Source of the DNA: Eopsaltria australis
Lineage: Eukaryota > Chordata > Aves > Passeriformes > Petroicidae
Length of the DNA: 64,000 nt
Assembly (NCBI GenBank): GCA_034509425.1
Contig: JAVTVJ010001818.1
Coordinates: 62,001 to 126,000 of the forward strand
Direction of reading: 5' to 3'
Below the pieces are notes generated by a model. The model saw only the letters and a list, made by a program, of their open reading frames with translations, had not been told where the DNA came from and did no database searches. This document shows, piece after piece, positions 52,601-64,000 of this stretch (positions are counted from its first letter, which is position 1; each line of letters opens with the position of its first letter). A program made the position numbers and the translations under genes.

Positions 52601-53636
52601 AAAAAGATTATTTCCTCTAACTTCAAGATAACAGAATTGTATATACTAAAGGCCTTATCCAGCAATGGCTTCAAATACCTTCTCCTTTTGATGATCCACA
52701 GAAGAGAACCATCCATATTTGTCCTTTTGACTCATGCTGAAGCATAATTGCTGCTTTTTTTTATTGCAGCATCCATTTTCTCTCATTTGTCCTTTCTGTT
52801 TTCCTTTTATTTCTTTTGATCTTCTACATTTATAGATATAGAAACAGCTTTCTAAATTTTATTCTTGTTAACTCTATTGTGCTTTGGCTATTTTTTCTTT
52901 TCTGCAGCCTTTCAGGAAAGCCAGATACTGTGAGAATGCCATTTTGCCTCGCTTTATTTACTCATTGTTTTTGTTGAAATGGAGGCCAAAATATCAGGAA
53001 TACTTTAGTTCTTAAGACACTGTCCAAGCCTGCAGCTACTTACTTATGAAATGATTATGTCGATGACTGTGTTAGAAGTCATTAGAGGTCTGAGGGAAAA
53101 TGTCAAGTGTGATACAATACAGAAAATACAACAAACTGCAGCATTGCCCACAGCTGCAAAGACTTCTTAGCACAGGTAAGGCACATTGAGCTAAACTTTG
53201 CTCTCTCTTCTATCCTGGTTTTGCCTGCCCATCAACTGTCCCTTGTAGACTAGTCTTGCTCTCCATCACAGACTGAGAAATGCCCCATTTTATTTAGATT
53301 AAGCAGGATCTTGCTTGGCAAAAAGCACCCCAACAAACCAATGAAACGGAATGATTTTAAAGGCAAAACCACGAGGGTGAGAAAATCTGTATGAGTGGAG
53401 GTGAACTGCAGCTTTCTGGAGCAGTATGTGAATATCTGGAACCAAAGCTGAAAGTCTAACAGGTAATCTTGCAGGTTAAAAAGATTTGTAGCTGCTAAAA
53501 ACTGATTGACATGAGGAAAAAGACAATATTTACTCTAAAAATAGCAGAATTATACATGTGATTTATTATTAAACTTCAGCCCTTGCAAGAAGGAAAGGTG
53601 TCAAAAATTTAGGCAAGGGTGACTGAAATTGAAGCA
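43651..53636. other. About 10 kb of AT-rich intronic sequence, no gene seen
   Basis: No exon, RNA gene or clear transposon was recognised. Minor items are a TATATATATA run at 46059-46072, a pyrimidine-rich stretch near 44600-44760, and scattered chance frames of up to 112 codons, one starting in the first 200 bases after the CR1. Confidence 0.5.
46059..46072. repeat. (TA)n microsatellite
   Basis: This is a short run of TA units between ACA and TGC. Confidence 0.75.
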
Positions 53637-53940
53637 GAGGGCCAGGCACTGATCTTTTGTCTCCAGTGACAGGACCCAAGGGAATGGCCTGAAGCTGAGT
53701 CGGGAGAGGTTCAGGTTAGATATCAGGAAAACGTTTTTCACCCAGGGGGTGTTTGGGCACTGGAACCACCCAGGGAAATGGTCACAGCACCAACCTGACA
53801 GAGATCAAGAAGCATTTGGACAATGCTCTCAGGCACATGGTGTGACTCTTGAGGACGGTCCTGTGCAGGGCCAGGAGCTGGACTTCAATGATCCATGTGG
53901 GTCCCTTCCTACAGAGGATATTTCTAGGGTTCCATGAATC
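53637..53940 (+). mobile_element. CR1 LINE 3' end, about 300 bp
   Basis: This plus-orientation copy belongs to the same subfamily as those at 1-405 and 43449-43650. It has GGCCAGGCACTGATCTTTTG, AGGGAATGGCCTGAAGCTGA, GAGGTTCAGGTTAGATATCA, GCATTTGGACAATGCTCTCA and CTGTGCAGGGCCAGGAGCTG. It ends in a decayed tail, TTCTAGGGTTCCATGAAT. Confidence 0.95.
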
Positions 53941-54545
53941 ATACTGAAAAAATGTTCAGCCATACCACATTCACTAATTTGGCTAATGCTGAAGACAACT
54001 TTCTTCTGAGTCAATATGGCTTCCAGCACCCTGAGAGAACAACTGTTCTGCTTCAGCGTGACCACAGAAATCCTCCTCCATGCAGTCAAACAGTCTTCCT
54101 GCATCCATTAACACCATTGAGACCTGGTTAATATATCTCACATAACAGATGAAGGTGCTCACCTGGCTGAGAGAGACCTGACCTAAGAGGAGTGAGCATC
54201 AAGTCCACAGGGACTCCATCAGGACTGAGTATGCTTCCCTCTCACAAATCGCAGCAAAACTGAGCACGATGAACAGCAGTGACATTTTGGTCATGGATAC
54301 CAGCACCACCTAGTCAGTCACTGTGCCAGCAGTGGCAGCAGGTGACATTAGCATTTACCCTGGAGGCAACTGTGACCATTCTGAATTTCCAGACTTGTGT
54401 GAGAAAGAAGGCAGTGGAGTTGGCCTGGAGACCACCTGCTGGTCTTCTTGGAGGCAGAATCGAGATGGCAGCCTGCCACGGGAAAGGAGCCAGCTTCTGA
54501 CCTGGTGACTGGCAGGTTTGGCCTTGATCCCTGGAGGAAAATGTA
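53941..54545. other. GC-richer segment after a CR1, possible decayed pseudogene, unassigned
   Basis: The stretch from about 54160 to 54540 has coding-like texture: on the plus strand a frame from ATG at 54323 stays open for 61 codons, and two other frames also stay open in places. I recognise no protein in any frame. It may be a decayed retrocopy or an old element. Confidence 0.25.
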
Positions 54546-57319
54546 TTGCTGCTGAAAAAGCAAGCCTGTCTGTGAAAGGCCAGAAAAACTATGAATGGAC
54601 AATTATAGCTACACCTTATAAATCCCCTTATTTTGGTACCACTTTGCTACTTGTTCTGTGTCTGAAAGAACCCATTTTAAGACACTAAATAAAGGATACA
54701 GATTCTGGTGCTTTACTAAATAACTGGACATTCCTAGTAATTAAGCATTTATTCTACACAGTAGAAGGAAATATTCTAATGAACTGATTATATATTTTTC
54801 CAAGGCATGGAGCACATAAAAATAAGCAATTTCAATAATCATTATTACTGCTCCAGTATATATTAATATATTTTGGATAAATCATTGCCTCCACTATCAA
54901 CTCAGCTACTGCTCCTGCAAATAAAGCAATACCTTGTTACCTAGCAACGAAGCAAGTCCTTGCTATGCTGCAAAAAAATACATAAAAAAGGAAATATATA
55001 TATATTTATATATTCCCTTCATTTCACGTTGAGAGAACATCCATAAAGAACAAAGAATAATCCACTAAAATGCCCTCAAATTCAATATTTAAATAAAATG
55101 CTTGATCATCCACATTTCATGAGTATTTTCAGAAGCTTGGTCTAGATTAAACATGCATAACCTCTTGCTGACAATATAATGTTCTTGCTATGTGCTTCTT
55201 GGTATATTTTAATGCATACGTAAGTATACAACCGTAACACATATAAGTCATGACAGGCTCTTAATGCTACATCTGATCTGTAACAGAATAGGAACAGGTA
55301 TCACAGGGCTTGTTTAAAGTTCGTTTGCTTATGCTAAATTAGTTCTTCTCCCATTTAACACAGCAGTGCATAGTATCACCTCTTACTGATGCAGTATCTT
55401 TTTAGGGTGCTGTCATTTGTACACATTGCTCCTTGTGCTGCATTAAAAGAAAAAAAAGTACTAAAAGCCCCACTACTTTGTTGCTTTATATTTCACGTCT
55501 GTTTCTGACAGATTGCCAACACTGTGTGGTCAAAACCAAATAAGAGTAGCTCAGGAGTCCTACTTGTGTGGATGAACTACAGAGCTGGGCAATGTGCAAA
55601 TCTCACAGCAGCCTCTGAACTCTGTGGTTACCAGCATGTGTCTGGTCCATGCTTTACTCAGAGTTGAAAGAGGCAGCAGAAGGATTCATGGCCCCATGAC
55701 CACAAAGTATGGAGGGATATCTTTCCCTATAACAAGGACTGCAATTAAGCTTGTGCAACAGAGAGAATATGAAGTCATGAAAATTGCTGTCCTGAAGGCC
55801 TTCAGCTTAGTTAGTAGGTTCTCACATCTAATATTGTCTAGGTCATCACATTGCCCCCAGATACAACATGAGATACATCTTAATGCAAACTTCACTTCAA
55901 ATTTGGTGGCTAATCGCATGTCACTACTGCTAATCCCAAATTCAAAGATCACTAAACATCACACAAAAATTTTGAATGTTGCTCTTGGTAGTAATATCTA
56001 TAGGGAAAGCCTTCCTGAAATACTCTGTTAATGTTCTCTTGAAACTTTTTGAAGTCACCTATCTCTTAGCATGCAAGGATATTGGCTCAGTTAATCACAG
56101 CACAAAGGTATACACAATCTATATCATGCTGCCTCGAACATCTGCTGCTGCTGTAATCCTTGATAATTCATAGCAAAAATATGCAGAAAATTGTATGCTT
56201 GCACCCAAAGGCACCTTAGTTTTTGTGGCTCTTGCCATTATCTCTGAGCTTTATTTACTAGTTGGAAATTTTTTGCAGCTTGGTGTTGCCCATTTTTTAA
56301 TACTCTTGCAGTCTTTAACAACTAGGGATCACAGTTCACCTCTCAGAGGAATGTGTGGAGTTCAGTAAAATGCATAATGCATACAGAGGGGCAAGGAAGA
56401 AGTATCAGCTACTGTGCTGTTCAAAAGCCTCTTGCAATAAAGATTTTAGAAGTTGGTGCAACACTGGAACTTATACATAGTAGAAGGATAAAGCAAACAT
56501 CAGAGACCGTACCCCTACAGGCTTTGCATGACGAAGTCTGTGCATATTGTCTCTCCCTCTGGAACACAGTCTTTAGTGACAGATGGCACAACCACTACCT
56601 ACAGATGGCTCCAATGGGGGCTCCATAGCTTTGATAAATACAGCAATCAACTCCTAGGATAGGTATGGTACAGGCAGCAGAGCAAACAGAGGGAATAAAT
56701 CCCTCAAAAACGTAACTGTATAATAATCATCCATATAGTATTATCCTAAACAGACAGATGAAAGTCCAGGGCTCTTACTGAGCTGACAGAAATTCAAGAC
56801 TACTTAAGAGGAGGTCAGTAGTTTAGGATAAAAGTGTTTGAAATGAGCATCACTCAATTTCTTATCTACTTCATCCAGAAAAACATTTCCACTTTCATCA
56901 TGGACCAATTGCTCCTGGTGAGAGTATTCTTGCTTTCCAGTGGGATTTGTTACACTTTGGAGGAGCAATAAACCCTATCACCAAACAAAACCTTGGTTTG
57001 GTTGGTAGAAAACGTTCTTGCCTCAGACAGACGATTCACCGCAGCGAGCAGAAGTATTTGAATCTACTACTCTAACAAAATCAAAAGCCATGGACTGATA
57101 TTGGACCTATTTGTAGCAGACTAGCACAATCTTTTCTAATCTTCTATAGAAGGCTTGAAATAAGAGCAACTGGAGTGATTTCATAAAGGAACATTTGCTG
57201 TAGTTGAGCCAATGCCTCAGAGAACCATTTCTCTCACTCCTTACTGCTCAAAAACACAAAGATGACTTTGTCTTTTGTGGCAACACAGGGCTAGTGATGA
57301 GCCACATTTGCTATGACAA
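54546..57319. other. AT-rich intronic sequence, no gene seen
   Basis: This stretch holds an AT microsatellite at 54994-55014 and a 145-codon plus-strand frame at 55594-56031, overlapped by an 88-codon minus-strand frame. Neither has motifs I recognise. Confidence 0.45.
54994..55014. repeat. (AT)n microsatellite
   Basis: This is an imperfect run of AT units after an A-rich stretch. Confidence 0.8.
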
Positions 57320-57625
57320 AATCATAGACTATTTTGGATTGGAAAGGACCTTTAAGAACATCTAGTTCCAACCTACTTGCCATCGGCCACTAAATCAGAT
57401 TACCAAAAGCCCCACCCAGCCTGGTCTTTGACACCTCCAGTGATGAGTCCACAACTTCTCCGGGCAATCCGTTTCAGTGCCTCACCACCCTCAGAGTAAA
57501 GAATTTCTTCCTAATAGCTAATCTGAACTTACCTTCCTTCACCTTAAGGTCATCCCCCCTTGACCTACCACTATATGCCCTTTGTGAAGAGTCCCTCTCC
57601 AGCCTTCTTATAAGCCCCCTTTGTT
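57320..57625 (-). mobile_element. CR1 LINE 3' end, about 300 bp
   Basis: On the plus strand it begins with the reversed tail AAATCATAGACTATTTTGGA. It continues TTGGAAAGGACCTTTAAGAA, CAGCCTGGTCTTTGACACCT, AGTAAAGAATTTCTTCCTAA, TTAAGGTCATCCCCCCTTGA and CTCTCCAGCCTTCTTATAAG. This is a different CR1 subfamily from the copy at 53637. Confidence 0.93.
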
Positions 57626-60600
57626 GTTGTTACCTCCCCTTGGCCACTCACACTTTGTGACAGTTGGCACAGGAGCTTTCTACCAGAATGTTTTCATTAA
57701 TCAAACACTGCAATGCTACGGGCACATATGCAATTCAAAATTCACCAATTCCACAAATTTTAGATATTCAGTTAAGTAATAGGAATATTGCATTTTCAAG
57801 CTGATGCCTGAGATGCACTCTGTAAAAACTAACATGCCCTCTGCTCTAATTTCTATCGTCCCTTTAATGTACATACCTAAGATATACACACATAACTATC
57901 AAATTATCTCCCTAATACATTAGGAAGGGTGGTCTCAAGTTCCATACAGTGTCCTTGGATTACACCTGGAGTGTAACAGAAAACAACATCTTTACAGAAT
58001 CCTCACATATGTAGCTCAGTAAGTCTTGTATCCCAGAAAATAAAACAACCCTACCCCATTAGCAGGCAATATTTCAGTCTTTCAAACCAGCCCTATCAAA
58101 ATCTAGGCAAGAATATGACTATTGGATTCTTGTCTGTGGAAGAAGATACCAGAATACAAATACAAACTGTAATAATTTAAACCTTGATTATGGTCCAATT
58201 AACAGTGTCTCTGGAATCAATCCTGAAGACCTGAAGCTTCTATTCCATTCTGCCATCACTTTTTTCCAGACTACAAATATGAAACACTAAAATTGCTGTT
58301 TTCAACAACTCCTGTTCACGATTAAACAAGTTTACTTTCCCTACCTTTCAACCTTCACAGCCTGTAAATACAAAATACTGTAGAGTGAGGAAGAATCCCT
58401 CTTTGTCAAACCTTCAAGTAGGAAAAAAAACCTTTATTTTTTAATGATGATTAACTAATTCAACTTTTATCCCTTTTCAGATTATAGAGAACCATGACTA
58501 ACATTCTTCTTTCTGAAAAACTGCTGTGTAGAAAAGGGAGACAGAGACTTCTATAATGTCAATGTAATTTCTGAATGCATCACACAATCTTTTGTAGTAT
58601 GTCAAAAGTATAAACAAAAACACTCCATGTGTCACAGCCTACAAAAGGTATCACGTTTGATAGCATAATAGTGCATGACAGGTCTCTTAATGCTTCCGAT
58701 ATATCAGTAATTATGTAAATGCCTTCAAATTTGATTATACACTCACACACACACCATTAAAGTTTGAGCCAAATTCAAGCTGCTTTATCTGTGAATTCAG
58801 CAACATGAAAACCTTTAAACCACACTCCGCTATGTCAGTTTCCATACTGCTGGACTAGACCCTCTGCTCACCACAGCAATGTGTGACAAAGAGTGACCTG
58901 AAGTTATACTACAGTCCCCTAATCCTCATTTTGAACCTGCAGGATATGAGACTCAAGACTGAGTTAAGCTGCAACCACCTGTTCCCGTTCATGGGCAGGG
59001 AGATCCAGAGCTTTGTCTCATCAGTGGGGCCCTGTGGCGAGGCAGGAAGTCAAGAAGAGGAGGAACAACAGGAAGCCAAATGGTGAGATCCATCTTGGAG
59101 ATCATCAGTCAAGAGCATTCTCCACACACACTCTGAGAGGGCAGCACCACCTCTCCTTCGCCCACGGAGCAGCACAAAGACAGCAGGGCAAAAGGTCGGG
59201 ATTTGTTTTTAGAAATGGCAGATGTGAATAATGAAGTACAAGATCCATAATATAAAAGTATAAACTTAGATTAAAACACCAGGGGGGAGGGGGAAGAAAA
59301 AGACTAAGATAAACCAATACCACTAAATTCCACATAGTTTACACATTCAAATCAACCTCTTTAGGAACATCTGTGTGGCAAGGATTTCCTACATTCCTAA
59401 TAAATTAAAGTAATACTTCAGGGATGTTACTCGTTTTTAATAAGCCCCCTCACTCTCTTAGTCATGTCATCACTGCATTAGGACCAACATAACAGGGCTT
59501 TAACCAGAACTGGGCTGTGGTGGCTGAAATAAGATATTCTAAAAATAAGATTTATAAAAATGTGACACATCAGCCCCCAGCAATTGTAACAACACCAGAT
59601 ATAGCTTTTGTATAATGCATGAACACAGGATTACTTCCATGAATCAACAGTTTTGCATTAAAGTATAAAATCATCATCACATAAGGATAACTAAAAGTGA
59701 AGATTGGTTAGAAAAGAAGAAATTTTACTTTACATGAGTATTTGTACCTCCAGTATAGAAAGAGATTATGAAGGTCAAAGAACAATCCTATTACTTAAGT
59801 TACATAACTCAAAGCAGGGTGCACGTCAGTGTAAAAACAACACGGAAAGATGACTGTTGTTTTGTGTTTTTTCACTCCTTCTAACTCAGGCTGTTTATTT
59901 TACAGTACTTCTGTTCTAAACTGCTTTTGCAAAAGAAATTTTTTTCCCACAAAGTCTAATTTTTTGTACCATAAGTCAAGAACGACATTTTAAAAAACCA
60001 ATTCCATGCGATGCTCTGCAGACAAAACAGGATCCTTCTCTTGCAAAGATCCCAGCATGGATTACCAATCTTGGACACCAAAGAGCAAGAAGCTGGGGAA
60101 TCACTTCTGAGTCTGACCAAGCTACTCTCTTCAGCTGAGGTGATCTGACCCCTATGGGGCATCAAGTCCTCGGGCACCACATGTATAAGATGCTGCACCA
60201 TATCGAGAGTCAGCAGAAGCAAGCAGCAGCTTTTCTTGTGAAAGTATTTAGGAAACTGCTCAAAAAAGAAAGAAGCTTCCCAATTTTCTGTTAACTACAG
60301 TAGTCTTCATTCTCCCTAATAACCAAAAACTAAAATCTCAATGCAGTTACCTATTTAAGCAGGAAAAAAATTGCTATTTTGGGGGCTATGACTTGCTGTA
60401 TAGCCTATGTTTTAAATAGTACCTATTTTTTAATGAACATTAACAATACTTTTATTACAGAAGTGTAGGCCTGCAGTACTACCTGTAAATATCAAGGCCA
60501 AAGGATGTCAACAAAATTTTTGACCTAGGAACATCACTTGCTTGTATGTACAGTAGAACATGGCATGTTTAGTAAAATAAACTTCAAAGGGAAATTTAAC

Positions 60601-63600
60601 ACCCTTCAGCCAAGCTTTCCAGATCAGGACCACCTAACATTAGTTTCATATTTCCACAGCTGAGTATTTACAGAGAATGTATCAACTATACTAACACTTC
60701 CTCTAAAGGCACCTATCCCTTTCCCTTTGAAAGCCACATATCGAGTTTCCTCTTCGACATTTCATTTTCTTTGAAGTTCTAGCCAATTAACTGGTCAATG
60801 CAAATGAATCAAGAAGTAAATAAAATCATGCTAAAAGATGACACGTTTAACAAGACTCCACAGGGTTTCTCTCCGTGTCAGAGCTCCCATAACTGTGATA
60901 GCAAAAGGGAAATTCTTGCTACCTTCCGAAGGGTACATCAGGAGCAGCCCAAATGCTGCTTCACTGCAGTGATAAGTGAACATACTTTACTGCTAGTCCT
61001 TCTTCCCAGTATCCAGAAAGATTACTCCTGACAAGGTACCTGAGACATGCTCTTCAGCCTCTGCAGTCAATGGAATCAATGGTGCTATGACAATTTTCAC
61101 TAGTTGAGAACCGTGTTCAAAACCTCTGAGTGCAAACCCTCAGGGTGCATGATGCTTCCTTCCCCTGCCCTGCACTTCCCTGTGCGTATCATCACTGCAG
61201 AGCTGCTGCTTAGTCCCAGACAGCTCTGGAAGGTACAACAATGGTAACAGCAAGGGATGGGCACAGCCAAGAGCTACAGGTGTAAAGGGCGTAGTTCATC
61301 CAGGTCAGCCCAAAGATTATCCTGCAGTGGTAGGTGGACGCTTATGAAAGGAACATGATTTGGACAGCATTAAACAATTAAACTTGTTATTACTGTACTG
61401 TGACTGTGACTAAGACATACACAAAGTATTTAAAGGACAAGCACGGAGCTGTTTGGCAGGATGCTGAGATGGTTCAATGCAGGCAGTGGTTTGGAAGCAC
61501 TCAAGTCACAGCACCACATGAAGATTTCAAAATCTGTCTCTCGTGCTAAGGCAAAGGGTCTGTCAATCTTTCACACAAGTTAAGGATAGTTATGTCAACA
61601 ACAAAAATTAGGATCAACAGAATTCAATCAGAAAATGACACTTGTAATATTTAATGTTCTTTTCATATTTTAATGCTTAAAGAAATGCAACTTTGCAATA
61701 TGGAGGCAATACTAAAGATTTATTGTCATTTTGCACAAGCATGAAAAAATGACATGGATAGTTAATTAAACTAATAAGCAGTGGTGAAATCCCTAGGAAA
61801 ATGTTAGTGCAACAGTGTCAGCACCTGTTAAACATAACACTTTTATGTGAGTTTTCAAATGACGATGAGGTTTTTGCAGTACATTTAAAGATTTCTATAA
61901 TATGTCTCCTGTAGAGCCAATTTTTGCTTCTGAAATACCTGGGCATCACATGGATTAGAACTGAAAAGTACTCACAAAAGCCTATGGAGATCCTTGAATT
62001 CTTGTTTCTTGCTAGTGCTGAGCCGAATCCCTACCACATTCAGATTTTAAAGTAAAAAAAATAACTTACATCCCGTTTATAATGGCTTCAGTAACAATAC
62101 AATGAATCATAAAATACTTCCCTTAGGTTTTGCTAAAGTATTTTTCTGTGTGACTATTCACTCCAGTATCTACTTACCTCTGTGGTGATTTATTAATATT
62201 GGTACAGAAAATTAAAGTTCTATGTATTTTGAGCATATAATAATAACACAGGTGCTTCACAGACCAACTCGGTACTCATTAATAATGTACTTTCCAGGTG
62301 GCTACTATTAACAAAGTAACACTTTTCCAAGGTTTTAGAATTATATCTGAAAACATTCCTGGAAAACAAAAGCATTAACAAAGCACAACAGTGGCATAGC
62401 AGCTCTTTGATTACAGGATCCTGAAGGAGATAATTAGCCAGTTTTCAGTTCACTTAAAAATTAAGTGTTTTAACTATTTGCAAACTGATATTTACCAGCA
62501 TATTTATTTATGCAGTAAGTGACATTATCTGAGATTGTATAAACAGTAAGAATTTACTGGATTACTTTTACAAGCATTTTTTATGATTCTTTTTAAAATT
62601 ATGAGAACTTTAATATAAATTTCAGTGGGGTAAGATGAAGCTTGAGAACAGTGAGGTGATCACGATTAACAACAGTAAAACTCCTAGAATTAAAATGATT
62701 CCTATTATACATGCATACACACATACATAAATACACATTTTAGTATTATATAATAAATCTTGTTGAACACTGTAACTTTGACTTTGCATTTTCCTATATT
62801 GCGAATAATTACATCCAATTATATTTTTGTGGCTCACCAATTTATCAGTGGCTTGTACCATCATTGCATTGAGATACTTAGAGATATTGTGTGTAATAGT
62901 GATCTTCATTGAACAGATACATGAAGAAAGAAATTATCTTCAGCATACCCATGGTAAAAGAGACATATATTCTCACTGATATAATTGCAAAAGCTTCACT
63001 TCAAAGTACACAGAACCAGCAAAGGCAGAATACATGCGAATACCCAGAAGCACTGAAGGTCTGACTCCAATCTGCACCAGGAGGCCCAGTCAACTAACTG
63101 AAGAGTTTAGATAATCATCCACAGTTGGACAAGCAAAACAAGTGTTTATCACCTCCATGTTTCACCATATTTAAATGTACTGCAAAACTAAATGTTTATT
63201 CTCCGCTGTAGAGAAGCACTTTCTGGAAAAAAGAACTTCAAAAATTAAACAACAGTCTAAAATCTTCTGTCAAACAGGCATAACTCCCTGATGACTTCAT
63301 CTGCTATTATTGCAGCTATTATTAAATTTATCCTTTTTACAGCCTCAGAACTTAAAACATTCTAAACAATAGAAAAAACTCTCTCAATCTCAGCTGACTG
63401 CAGGAAACAAGAACAGAACGAAGAACAAACCAATTACACGTAACAAACTTCCTATAAATCACCTTGGATTTCCTGCTTCAAAAAGCTGGAAAAATATAAG
63501 AAAAGAGACATATCTTTCCTTAGCATGTCCTGGTTTCATGTTTCTAGAAAAAGCAAACTCCAAAGACAAAGGCCTGGGGGAAAGAACTTCCAGCTCAGGC

Positions 63601-64000
63601 TTCCCATACCCCACCAGACACTTACTTCAGGCACTGCTGATAAGCCTACAGCATGTGCGGTACATTTAGAAAAACCAGGATGGTTACAATTACTTAGTTC
63701 TGAACCAGCTGGAATTTCCAGTTGGTTTTCCCAAAGGGAAAGTACTCTTCTTTTAGCAAGGGATCATGCAAGTCTTGGAAACAAGCCTAGATCTGAATAT
63801 CCACAAAAAAGTACAATCTTAACCATCCACAGAGTGAGTATATTCCAGTGCTGAAGGCCGCTTTCTAACATTGAGCAAGTGCCCTCAAGTGATAGCACAG
63901 CCAGAGATTTTGGAAGGTCCTCAGATACACTGTCATTGTTCATTACCTCTCCACTTGATCAAGTTGTGTTTCAGGCATTTGACTTTAAACCAAACTCAGT
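57626..64000. other. AT-rich intronic sequence to the window end, no gene seen
   Basis: No exon, RNA gene or clear transposon was recognised. A short (CA)n run lies at 58744-58755. The inverted repeat CACTTAA/TTAAGTG lies near 62452-62468 in a stretch rich in AATTA and ATTTA words. A GC-richer patch near 58880-59200 and another near 61030-61340 have only chance frames. Confidence 0.45.

Larger units (their letters stand above)
31426..64000 (-). other. ANKS1B: ANKS1B intron upstream of exon A (partial)
   Basis: All 32575 bases right of exon A are read as one intron or as several introns with short exons I could not detect. I looked on the minus strand for the expected start of SAM2 (the stretch ending WEVELIN) and found no match around any plausible Trp codon. 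The intron holds four clear CR1 copies, a purine-rich tract, several microsatellites and otherwise AT-rich sequence. The gene is very large in mammals, so an intron of this size is not surprising. Confidence 0.7.

Noticed and set aside
54160..54545. Possible processed pseudogene
   Set aside because: Coding-like texture but no recognisable protein in any frame, no poly(A) remnant and no clear ends; described only as unassigned.
1..64000. tRNA, rRNA, snRNA genes, CRISPR arrays, operons or phage genes
   Set aside because: None of their hallmark sequences were seen; the repeats present are CR1 LINE fragments and simple repeats typical of a bird nuclear intron.

Overview
This window is intronic and exonic DNA from a bird nuclear genome. 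Three things show this: AT-rich, CpG-poor sequence with no dense coding; eleven recognisable fragments of CR1 LINEs, several with the avian 3' end and its ATTCTATG-type tail; and three short spliced exons that read, in order on the minus strand, as part of ANKS1B (AIDA-1). The CR1 subfamilies look like those of neoavian birds, possibly a passerine, but that is an inference from recalled consensus sequences.

Layout. Transcription of ANKS1B runs right to left. Positions 31426-64000 are part of a long intron (at least 32.5 kb) upstream of the first visible exon; the exon with the first half of the second SAM domain was not found there. Exon A (31318-31425, 36 codons) is the end of SAM2 plus the start of the linker. 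A 5271-bp intron follows, then exon B (25867-26046, 60 codons, Ser/Pro-rich and basic linker), a 16595-bp intron, exon C (9143-9271, 43 codons, linker plus the first strand of the PTB domain), and at least 9142 bp of the next intron. All three exons start and end in phase 0 and have AG/GT borders, so they join to one continuous 139-codon segment, and any one could be skipped without a frameshift. The product is a postsynaptic scaffold with a nuclear-shuttling function; the exons here carry the HRKR nuclear-localisation motif, a second basic cluster and the start of the phosphotyrosine-binding fold.

The rest is transposon fossils (CR1 in both orientations, six along the gene and five against it), microsatellites, an A/C-only tract, a purine-rich tract just upstream of exon A, several GC-rich patches of unknown origin, and otherwise anonymous AT-rich intron. 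Almost all open reading frames in the window are chance frames. The two most unusual items are a 54-bp tandem repeat that begins at the splice donor of exon A and stays open for 35 codons if the intron is retained, and an isolated CpG-dense patch at about 13.96-14.41 kb. I saw no bacterial, viral or CRISPR-like system and no convincing complete second gene.
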